23,810 nt of DNA from Lingula anatina (taxonomy: Eukaryota; Brachiopoda; Lingulata; Lingulida; Lingulidae): assembly GCF_001039355.2 (NCBI RefSeq), contig NW_019775804.1:166792-190601 (forward strand). Direction: 5' to 3'. Numbering within the stretch: position 1 is the first letter of the stretch; every line of letters starts with the position of its first letter. The notes below the pieces were generated by a model. It ran no database searches, was not told the DNA's origin, and saw only the letters and a list, made by a program, of their open reading frames with translations. This document shows, piece after piece, positions 10,835 through 19,971 of the stretch. The position numbers were made by a program, and so were the translations under genes.

Positions 10835-10862
10835 TGTGGTCCCTATTAATATAGGGACCACA
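10835..10862. repeat. 12-bp perfect hairpin
   Basis: The left arm tgtggtccctat and right arm atagggaccaca are exact complements around a four-base loop. Weaker pairing (gagtc with a bulge) extends outward. It may be the remnant of a palindromic element; no coding role. Confidence 0.8.
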
Positions 10863-11555
10863 GAGTCCAGTCTTTTTGATAAAAACAATAAAATACCAGG
10901 AATATTCCTATGTATTTGATAATTCACTGGCATATTGTAGGTTGAATCTCTGTATATTAAGATCACTTAAACATGAAAGGAGGTGGAGACGACACACAAC
11001 ATGGACATCTTTGACACAATAATGCCTATGTACCTTCAATTGCCTCATCACATGATCATTGGACATTATACAGATGACAATTCTGAGACCGACAATTGAG
11101 GGATGAAACCACTTCGTTGTAAATGAAGCTTTAATGTGTTTGCAATTATGTATATTAATCTTAGATCCAATTAAGTAAATGTCAATGTTATTAAGCTGAT
11201 AGCAAAATGCTGTACACCTATTTATTAGCAAGGCATACTAGTTTATGTATGTAAAGCATGCTCACCTTTAACTGGTGCAAGTACATGCATATGGAAATTC
11301 TAGATCAACAAGATAGAGGTCTGTCAGGGATAGGTTATATAGTTACTGTATGCATATTTGAATCTTCACAACATTTGATGTTTTATACATTTAAAATCAT
11401 TTGTGCACATGTCTTATTCAGTTTTTTTGTGTTATTATTATTTTCAGTGTTTCATTATGTAGTAGTGAATTTGTGCACCATCATTTTCTGCTTTTTGCCT
11501 GCATATTTGACAGCTTTACTGATTTTTTTCCAGTGTTTCAATCTCTTGCCGCAGA

Positions 11556-11969
11556 ATGAGTACCACCGCAGACGTAGCAGATGAGCAAGGACTTGCAGAA
11601 GCATTGGCTGATCTAAGGTCAGATGACACAGAGGTCAACCTGGTAGTTCTGGGTCACGTCAACGGCAACCCTAACCTCGTTGATGTCGTACATGTGGGTA
11701 CGTATAAATAGAAAATCCTACAAAATAAACAATCTGATATCAGGTATTCCACATCTGTATTTACCTTATACATTTTGCTATTTATTTAAGAGAGTGAACC
11801 TTTCAATACATCCAGTAGTTTGATATCATTAAGAGTAAAAAGAAAATGAATCTAATAATACAAGGATTCAATGATGTGATCAGGATCACATCTTAAACAG
11901 TGGTGTGGTCACATGACAGATCATGTGACAGGTTAGCCATCTGTACCTACTTATTTTATTTTTTACAAT

Positions 11970-12028
<59 letters not shown>

Positions 12029-14146
12029 TTCATGTAGTGTAATTGTTTTATATTGTATTTCTAGGGACAAGCCTCTCTGAGGTGGCAGATGTTCTGGACC
12101 CTAAGCAGACTATGTATGTGGTGGTCAGACTGACCAGTACCTTTGACATGTCCACCACTGTTAAGTTTGTGTATGCACACTGGTAAGGACCTCTGCTTTT
12201 TTCCTCAAGATTTTTTCATCAGATATGAACAAATGAATATTTAAAATGTTCAGTCAGTTTATTTTATGCAAGTTGTTTTTAAAGGCATTTGAATGTTTTA
12301 ATTTCTGTACAGCCATTTCAATGTGCATGTACTTTTATTCAACTCAATTTTACTTTCAGATTCTGTATATTAATTTTAATTGATATTGAAAAAAGAGTCT
12401 ATCTTCTCCTGAATAATCCATGAGTGAAATGTAATCATTTCAGGGTGGGAAACAAAGTCCCTTATGCAACGCGAGGGAAATGTGGCGTAGTGCATGAAAG
12501 TGTTCGCAGCCGTCTGGGGGCCTTCCACTTGGAGCTTGAAACCGATTCTGTAGAAGACCTAACACAGGAGGCCATCATGCAGAAGGTAGGTGCCACACTG
12601 GCTTGTCTTGTCAATGAGTGACATCTTCTGTACATTTACACAAACCACATTATATTATGTGTTGTTTTGTAATCAGTTGAAAAATCATTTAATTGTTTTT
12701 TACAAATTTAGCTGAATTAGTTTTAATATTTTCCTTATGATGGACAAGAATGTTAATGGTGTATAACACAATACCTCATATTATACATGGGGTACATGGT
12801 ATACCCTAATAATATAGTCTCTAGTTTGAAATGGAAAGATACCTGGACACTTTTGCTATCAATAAATAAATTATTCAGGATGGCTGTTCCAAAAGTGATG
12901 TCTTCTCAATGAATATTTCTTATTGTGAATAATGTGATGTTTCTGTTCATAAAGCTTGAAGAAAACTCTGGGACCAAATCTAAAGTATTAGAATCCACTG
13001 AGGGCAGACAAGAGAGGGGGTTTACATCCAGTCAGATTTTAAGGTAATAGTGTAGCTGAATTTGGATTATGGAAGTAAGAAAGGGAACATATCTAGCTAA
13101 CTGTGGAAGAAATAATTGCTGAAAGACTGAGAGTTTGTATCAAATTTATTAATTTAAAAATATTATCTCTGGTTCTACCAGGTACGCAAGTATTGATAAT
13201 GTAAGAATTCTTGCTTGGTTGACGTAGAATCATACGTGATGAGAGATACTGATATTTAAAAAAATTAACATTTGCACTTCTTTTGCAGTAATAAAACCAG
13301 TTCAACAGGTCACAAGTCCATGTCTTCAACTAAAGTCAATGCAGTGAGTAAAGAGGGCGCTCCTGTGCAGTTTGCCCCAGAGGTGCCAGATGCTGTTGCT
13401 GATGTTCGGTAAGGGGATTCAAGACATAGTGAACTACTATCAAGTCCATTTTATATGAACCCTCTCGTTGTTAAACTTTGAGAATTAAATTTTACAAAAG
13501 TGGAAGTAAGCAATTTTAAGGCATTGATTACTGCAATTTTTTCTGAATTACTTACCATTAAAAGTGAATCACATCACCAAACAGACAAAAAAAAAAAAAA
13601 TAAAAAAAAAGAAAAAGAAAATTTTTCAACATGATATAAAACACATTATAGTTATCAATTATACCATGGTCTGCATCTTTAGCTTCATAGCTCATGTCTT
13701 TTTGTCCATTTTATTTTGCAACACAGAGATGATGGCACAGCCACTAACTGGATGTTGGCTGGCTATGAACGTGGCGACCCCAAGCAGCAGATAGTGGTAC
13801 TAGGCTCTGGCACAGGTGGGCTGGAAGAACTGAAAGCGGGCTTTGATAATTCTCTTGCCATGTACGCCCTGCTTAGAGTCACTGATGTGGTGGACGATAT
13901 CACCACTGTGAAATTTGTCTACATATTATGGTGAGCTTATTCATTATAGGGTCTGTGTGGATTTGTGTCAAAAAAGAAATACATATATCGCTGTAAATTT
14001 AATTAGACTTTCATACTTCTCCCATTCATATGAAAAATTTAATGATTTAAGATGCATTTGAAAAATATTTTAATTGAAAAGAAAAATCTGAAAATGATTA
14101 CTGGAAATGACTACTTTCACTTGCAAGATCTCTCCCTCCCTCCCTT

Positions 14147-14229
<83 letters not shown>

Positions 14230-15160
14230 CCTGAGGAGTTAAAGTCAGTACATTTCCTTATTTCTCAGGATGGGAGACAAGGTGAAGCCCATGAGTAGAG
14301 CCAAGGTGTCCACACACAAGGGAGCCGTAGAGGAGATGTTCAAACCTGCACATGTCACAATCTTTGCCTCAGACCTCAGTGACTTGAAGGGAGTTATGGA
14401 TAAGGTGGGTTAAGTGGAGAATGTGCCAGCTTTGACAAAATGACAAAATTGGGAAACTCTGAGTAGGAATTTAATAGTTTTATGTGTGTGTGCTAGAGCA
14501 CTGTAATGACTGACTCTCAGTGCTTATTGTTCATTGGTTCTTTCCTAGTTTAGATAGAAACATTAATTAAGAATGTTTTTCTTCACAATTAAGTAAAGAA
14601 AATGTGCTCTGCATATGTGTAATAGTTAATTCATAAAAACAGACACTGAGGCTGAGTCTTGACTCTGCATGTCCATAGATAGCATTACTTTGCTGTAAAA
14701 CTATAATATAATTTTGATATAATTATTGACTTTTTATGTACAGACACNGTTCAAAAATCAGCATAATAGGGCCATTATTTTAAAGAAATGCCATTTTTAT
14801 ATACAGACACAGATGTATTTTACCTGTTGAGCATAATTAAAATTTGATGTTGAATTTGCAGTTTAACAAAATGTACTTTTGCATCAGAATTGACAGTAGC
14901 CTTTTTTGTTATTTCCTGCTTTTTGTCTGTACATTTGACAGCTTTGCTGCCTTGTTTTTTGGAAAACAAGCAGCTGTTAGTTGCTGTTAGGTAATTTTTT
15001 CTAAGAGTAATTACAAACTATCCTTATGTCTTTAAGGCCGAGTTCCATATTTGCTGTGAGAATATTTTTCTCTTTCCCTGTGGCTCTGACCTTTTTGTTG
15101 CAATTATTCCTTCAGGTAACTTCTGCCTCAGGAACCAAGGTACACGTGAGATCCTCCTGA
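11556..15160 (+). CDS. tandem coactosin-like ADF-H protein, eight coding exons
   Basis: Exons: 11556-11697 (opening at acceptor 11533 or 11554), 12065-12182, 12444-12585, 12955-13043, 13289-13408, 13727-13930, 14269-14404, 15116-15160. All introns are GT-AG and the joined frame of 996 nt encodes 331 residues. Two ADF-homology domains lie at about residues 13-145 and 198-331, joined by a polar Ser/Thr/Lys-rich linker. Domain 2 starts VRDDGTATNW, close to coactosin-like protein COTL1. Both domains keep the KF..xxW motif (TTVKFVYAHW, TTVKFVYILW). By alignment its lysine, K81 and K266, corresponds to COTL1 K75, which is needed for F-actin binding. Domain 1 has Leu29 where domain 2 has Trp212. The expected role is binding actin filaments in the cytoplasm; activity is inferred from family. 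The ATG at 11556 is the first in the exon. The phase-2 intron splitting the Trp codon and the phase-0 intron after the next block recur in both domains. Exon 12955-13043 is the least certain, supported by phase and by its match to the domain 2 end. Confidence 0.85.
11873..11929. repeat. two adjacent 9-bp perfect hairpins in the first coding-gene intron
   Basis: The first is gatgtgatc, spacer ag, gatcacatc (11873-11892). The second is gtcacatga, spacer caga, tcatgtgac (11908-11929). Arm sequences of the two hairpins are similar, so one may derive from the other. They lie between exons 11556-11697 and 12065-12182. Confidence 0.8.
11968..12030. repeat. (TTTA)n microsatellite
   Basis: About fifteen units of ttta, ending about 35 bases before the acceptor of the exon at 12065. 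Confidence 0.95.
14150..14227 (+). repeat. compound (TC)n(AC)n microsatellite beside a splice acceptor
   Basis: A TC tract to 14192 is followed by an AC tract to 14227. The acceptor of the exon at 14269 lies about 40 bases further on. The transcript would carry a UC-then-AC run next to the branch-site region. Confidence 0.95.
14405..15115 (+). other. last intron of the tandem ADF-H gene
   Basis: Intron of 711 bp with donor gtgggt and acceptor attccttcag. It contains a short copy (about 14911-14950) of sequence also found at about 11484-11521. It also contains a direct repeat of tttttatgtacagacac and tttttatatacagacac around the ambiguous base 14748. Confidence 0.7.
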
Positions 15161-15660
15161 AGCTGCGGCCATTCATCCACGATCACCTGCTTAAGAACAT
15201 CATTCTGTTACCATAGTGAAAGTTTTGATTCATCCTGTTGTTTTAAACCAAGCTGAAGATGGAATTTTTAATTAAATGCTGTACTGGAGCTTATTGCAGT
15301 TTGCAGCACGGTAACAAGGCCTTATAGTGGTAAGACTGAAACAGAGTGACCACAGATTTAAACTTAAGCTTCAGTATGAGATCGGATGAAAATTCCATCT
15401 TTATCTCAACATTCTGATACATTCTTCATTCACCAGTGAACAGCTTGTTATTAAAAAACATTAGTCTGCGGACCAGTATTTTATATTTATGAATCATTCC
15501 TTCTTTTTCTTTCCAAAATATTCCCAGGAAATAAGGATTTCCATGAATATTATTAGTAGTTAGTAACTTCCATAAATATATGTATGAAATAAATATTTCC
15601 AAAAATATTTGTAGGAAATTAGAATGTCCATAAATGTTTGTAGGATATTAGGATTTATTA
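15161..15660 (+). other. probable 3' UTR of the tandem ADF-H gene
   Basis: This follows the TGA at 15158-15160. A canonical aataaa is at 15588-15593, inside the 29-bp repeat array. Other aataaa sites lie far downstream (about 17577, 17752), so the true end is uncertain. Confidence 0.5.
15527..15656 (+). repeat. 29-bp minisatellite, about 4.5 units
   Basis: Diverged units start at 15527, 15556, 15585, 15614 and 15643 (partial). Each keeps a core of the form ggaaat..ga..tccataaat followed by ttgta. The spacing is exactly 29 bp throughout, although the sequence has diverged. One unit includes the best polyadenylation signal. Confidence 0.75.
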
Positions 15661-16552
15661 GATTTAATTTCTTTGTATTGGTTAAAGAGCAAAGAAACTA
15701 ATTGTGTGGAAAAGCTGAATTGTAATATTTTCTCTTCTTCATTGGCACTGCACTGGCGGTTTGTGCCCAGCCACTGGTTTCAGCTCAAACCAGATTTACA
15801 AGTTTTAAAGCTATGCACCTGTATTTTGTTAAAAATTGTTAAGATTATATAAGTCTGATAAGCATTTGCTTTTTAAATATATATAGTATGGTATATGAAG
15901 TATATTCATTCACTATATAATTTGTTTTTCATATTTAACCTGATGGCTAAGAATGTGCTTATTGTGTCTTTTTGAAAAATTCTGAACAGTGTCTTTCCAG
16001 ACTTATTTGTTGCTAATTGAGACAAAATGTTCAAATTATGTTATATGTATTTAGATTACAAATAAGTAATCATTTTATTGTCTTTTAAATTAGATAATTA
16101 CTCCGATGTTAACTGCCAAGGTGCCTTTATTCTTTAAAATTGACTTTGAATAAGTGTGACTGAGATAGCTTTAGCTCAAAAACATTTTATTCCTTAAGTA
16201 TTATGTAAATGAAATGATTGATAAAGTAAATGTTATATGTGCAATTGTATTTTTGTTTCTTTTCAAATTTAGGACGTATTTTACGGAAGGAAGAAAATGT
16301 GATTGTCATTTGATTCTGAACTATTTATTGAATGGGAAATTTTATTTTTATTCAGCACCACCTGTATGCAATGATATTATTATAGATCATGCCATTTTTG
16401 TGCAAAGCAGAATTTGTCCTATTGATCGTACCAATTTGAACTGCATATTGATGTTATATTATACAAATATTTGACTGACAGTATTTTCAGCAGTAGTAAT
16501 AGTTTAAAAAGATTTTTACTGCAAGTGAAAGATTATTTATTCAACCATGTTA
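15661..16552. other. intergenic, nothing recognised
   Basis: Very AT-rich. The 16214-16474 plus-strand open frame has no flanking splice signals and no recognisable motif, and I take it as chance. Confidence 0.5.
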
Positions 16553-16765
16553 GACCCCATTCCCAGAGATTAGATCAAGCCAACTAGATCGACCTAACTC
16601 CCTGGGGGTTCACGCTAAATAGCTGTCAGCCGAGCGGGCAGGAAAGTTAATTACCCCCTTACAGCTTGTAGTAGGCGGGACGGACATTTAAGTCAGATTA
16701 TCTGAAAGTAATCTAGTGAGACTCCCCACGGGATAGATCGATCTAAAATCTATGGGAATATGCCC
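16553..16765. mobile_element. MITE with GACCCCATTCCC-type ends
   Basis: The left terminus is gaccccattcccagagatta; the right terminus read in reverse is gggcatattcccatagattt followed by tagatc. The two form an imperfect inverted repeat of about 25 bp. The interior is clearly less AT-rich than the flanks. Flanking bases are TTA on the left and TAA on the right, suggestive of, but not an exact, 3-bp target duplication. The ends resemble those of family A (ggccccattc). Confidence 0.7.
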
Positions 16766-17809
16766 TAAGACTCATGTACTATCTGCTCTTTTTGCTGTAA
16801 CTAAACCTAAGATTTATATATAAGAAAAGTTGAGGAATCCTTAATGTGTATTTACATATTTTTGAAATATATAATGAATCAGATCAACTGAATATACCAT
16901 TTTTGTAGGTGGACAGCGGCAGTGATATACCCCATTATTTACCTACTATTTGCATTTGTTAGCAAGTCTTTCAAACTTTTAGAATATTGAATATTTCATT
17001 GACCAAGGCTAGACTCTAATTTAGACATTATAGATAGCTTTTTAAGAATCTCGTTGAGCTTTCGCCTTCTTTTAATAATACATGTATCACTGATGGCTTT
17101 TAATTTTTTCTGTGGTGTTTGTGTTTTTTCAGACTATAAACAAACTGGCTAAGATTTAAGAACTATTTTTGTTACAGAAGCATTCCTTGTTATTGATTAG
17201 GCCAAATTTGACTGAATTATGATTATCATAAATTACCTGTGTATCATGTGAAAGCAGTTCTGACATTCATCCTTTTAAAAAGATTAGTTCAAGATGTAAG
17301 GAAATATTGAAGATTAGACCAATTCATAAGTCATTTATAACTAATAAATGAGATGATGAGTGAATTTGTTCAGCGAGTGCCTTGTTTAACTATGTTGCAC
17401 TAATACACAGAGATGACCCTCTTCTGGATTTATACGGAAATTTGGATGTTTGTCAAAAAAATATCAAATTATTAAGAGGAAAATACATAGGCATGTAAGC
17501 CCTAAACATCAACCCTGTAAAATATTCTTTTTTTCATCTCCCAAAGTTGTGTACCCAACAGATAACTAATAATACAAATAAAGGGGGAGAGAGAGAGAGA
17601 GAGCAAATAATACATTTGTATTTTTATTTCTGTCTCATTACATTTCATGTCACAAAATTCTGATAAGCAGAAGAAGAAGGATCTGATTTGAAATGCTTAT
17701 CAAGTTATTAGCCTTTAGATCCTAACTATCATTTTAAATTAAAAGCCAATTAAATAAATGATTATTTTATTATTGGTTACTGATTATTTTGTGTCAAATC
17801 ATGCAATGC
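16766..17809. other. intergenic, AT-rich, with a (GA)n tract
   Basis: A short GA microsatellite lies at 17587-17603. No gene seen. Confidence 0.6.
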
Positions 17810-18240
17810 CGGGATTCCTTTTTCAAACTTCTGAGGGCTGAGTGAAGTTGGCAAACCATACTATCTAAGGAAAGAAGCAGGCAAGGGCTGAACCAGAAGA
17901 TTTCATGGAAGCATAATTTCTGTAGATGCAAAGAGCCTGGCAGTCACACCCTACCCTGAAATGTGAAGGCGAGGAAACTTATCAAAGTAGAAACTGCCTT
18001 AGAATATATTGAAATTCTTTTGGACAGTTTTCATGACTTACATCAAAGTCTTCACAGAAATCCAAGATCTGGGAATAATGTTACTGGCTGTCATGAGTAA
18101 AGAAGCCTCAACAGCTTTAAAGGACATGCCACTTTTAATCTTTGAAAAACAAATGGAGTGACGTAATTACTCAGACATGGGGAAAACTTTGGAGACGCTG
18201 AGAGTCTGAAGGACCTGCACTACAAGAAATCTGCAGGTCC
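17810..18240. other. lower-AT island with broken open frames
   Basis: The composition is coding-like compared with both flanks. Plus-strand frames are open in short runs (for example about 18000-18162 in one frame) but carry stops and would need frame changes. No splice pair or family motif was found. It could be a decayed gene fragment or a non-coding transcript. It ends in a 9-bp perfect hairpin, ggacctgca and tgcaggtcc, at 18211-18240 with a 12-base loop. Confidence 0.35.
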
Positions 18241-18416
18241 TCCAAATTTTGAACCTATTCATCTATGTTTACATGTGATTCATTACTATGTATTGTATTT
18301 TTACAAAATCCTTGCGACTCCAGAGGACTTGAAATATATACCACGTCTGATTCTTACTGAAAATTTCATTTAGGGAAAAAAAAAAACATTGAATACATCT
18401 AAGTAGAAGTGAATAC

Positions 18417-19054
18417 TTACACACAGGAATAGCCCCGACTAGAGCACTTGTCTCCTATGTTATGACACGGACTGAGGACATTGTTACAGTCACTGCTGGA
18501 ACTACCACTTACTGCACATACAGAGAGGGATAGACATTTTACAGACAAAAGTTGACAGTTTATAAAATTTGAAAGAACAGCAAGCCTCAATGTTTGTTTC
18601 GTTTGGTTAAATTCTCATTTTCCTTTTAGAAAACCTGAATTTTATGTCACATGTGTATATAAAGAAAATCAAATGTTGCAAATATGCTGAAAGAATACAA
18701 TTTCAATTTTTTTAAAACTGAATTTCAAAACAGTAGGCTTGCCAATTGAATTGACTTTCCACTGCAGAGAAATAAGTCCTCAAATTTTTATCATAATTGG
18801 GTTGGTAAAGATGACTAGCACATTTTTAATGGTGCAATTCCTATTATTTCTACTATTATTTTATGATCAAATTAGACTTCCATGTGAGACCAATATTCTA
18901 AAATTAAAATCACATGATGTTCACAATATTGTGTGCTTCTACAGGGCTTACCTGTTAACCCATTCTCACATCCCGTGCATGCGCCGTGCACTGACTGCAC
19001 GATACAAACTGCAACAAACAGCAACACTACCAGTCTCATAGCCAAATGTACCAT
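18417..19054 (-). CDS. predicted small secreted six-cysteine peptide, two exons
   Basis: Exon 1 is complement(18952..19054), ending ttaacag|gtaagc, a near-consensus donor. Exon 2 is complement(18417..18511), opening after ccctctctgtatgtgcag. Joining them (phase 1) gives 66 codons including TAA. Residues 1-24 form a signal peptide with a Leu/Val/Ala core (MRLVVLLFVAVCIVQSVHG begins at residue 6) and a likely cut before Ala25. The remaining 41 residues have six cysteines at 26, 29, 43, 50, 57 and 64, a C-X2-C-X13-C-X6-C-X6-C-X6-C pattern that suits three disulfides. The start may be Met1 or Met6. A TATA box lies upstream. The TAA overlaps a perfect donor (gtaagt at 18420-18415), so a third exon replacing the last residue is possible. 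I do not recognise the family; secreted defence, signalling or matrix peptides are all possible. Nothing in the sequence decides among them. Confidence 0.6.
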
Positions 19055-19104
19055 CGTAAGAAGTTTATTAGACTCAAAATCTGCAGACAATTGGTCGCAG
19101 CAGA

Positions 19105-19114
19105 CATAAATATA
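19105..19114 (-). promoter_or_regulatory. TATA box of the six-cysteine peptide gene
   Basis: The minus strand reads gggtatatttatg, about 50-60 bases before the first ATG (19054). Transcription would start near 19080, leaving a 5' leader of roughly 25-30 bases without another ATG. Confidence 0.5.
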
Positions 19115-19725
19115 CCCAGTAGAGTAATTAACAGTCTGGTGACACGTGGCAGTCTGAATGGATGTTACAGTAGTTGTCCATTTTTTTTTCAGCAATGCAG
19201 GTTGTACACAATGCAAGATGACCTGATAAAATTGAAAACTCAAGCAAAAACAGGAGTTAAAAAAAACAGAAAAAATAATCACACGAGAATTAAGAGAAAA
19301 TGAGGGCAAAATTGTAAAATACAATTCAATAGAGAAAAAAGAATAATGAGAATTAAGATTTTTTTCACAGAATTCAAATCAATACGATTGCAGATCTGAG
19401 TGTATGAATTAATGATTGAATAAAAAAATAATTATTGATATCTGAATGAACATTGGAACAACAAAAACAAATACCAGCTGCCATTTGAAAGAACACCGTT
19501 AGAAAAAGATGAAAATTACACACTAAAAACATCACCTGGCATATGAACATAAAGAAAATAAAAAGAACACAAATTACTGCAAAATGTTCATTTTATTGAA
19601 ATATTACAAAAGTACTGAAAAATTGAATCTACTATTACATTACAGCAGAGAAAGCTTTTATCACACACAGGTTTTTCAATATTTAAGCAGTGTTTGTCCA
19701 ATGTTCACACAGTTGAATGTCATTG
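19115..19725. other. intergenic between the peptide gene and TTC12
   Basis: AT-rich, with no gene seen. A minus-strand aataaa at 19597-19592 could end a longer TTC12 3' UTR. Confidence 0.5.
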
Positions 19726-19728
19726 GTG

Positions 19729-19763
19729 TGACCTTTGTGACCTTGACCTTTGTAGTGTGACCT
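19729..19763 (-). promoter_or_regulatory. cluster of four nuclear-receptor half-sites
   Basis: tgacct (AGGTCA on the minus strand) occurs at 19729, 19738, 19744 and 19758, all in one orientation. The spacings are 3, 0 and 8 bases. On the minus strand they read AAAGGTCAAGGTCA and AAAGGTCA, which match the extended half-sites TCAAGGTCA (NR5A/ERR type) and AAAGGTCA (NR4A type). The cluster is about 650 bp upstream of the peptide gene start. Function is inference; similar tgacctt strings also occur as simple repeats in invertebrate genomes. Confidence 0.4.
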
Positions 19764-19947
19764 GTGATAACGAGAGATCTTTCAGTGAAGCTCCTCTAAC
19801 CAAGGCACATCAAACTTAATACTCCTTGAAATGGGAAAATATTATTTCAACCTTCAGGTGGTTGTAGTACTATACAACACCAAAAAAATCGGTAAGTGAC
19901 ACCCGTTTGGAGATTTTTGATATGACAGATCTTCAGACAGGCGAGGG

Positions 19948-19953
19948 TTTATT
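19948..19953 (-). terminator. TTC12: polyadenylation signal of TTC12
   Basis: AATAAA on the minus strand, about 20 bases after the TGA stop (19974-19972). If used, the 3' UTR would be only about 40 bases. A second signal is at 19597-19592. Confidence 0.5.
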
Positions 19954-19971
19954 GGCTGGACTAAGTGTCGA

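Noticed and set aside
10908-11584. Two open frames of about 107-108 codons just before the ADF-H coding start
   Set aside because: Low-complexity AT-rich translation; the plus-strand one runs into the true exon in a different frame.
14052-14298. Open frames encoding Ser-Leu and Thr-His runs
   Set aside because: These are translations of the TC/AC microsatellite.
18872-19324. Minus-strand open frame of 150 codons containing the signal peptide
   Set aside because: Only the part from 19054 to the donor at 18951 is accepted; the upstream part lies before the TATA box and the downstream part is intron.
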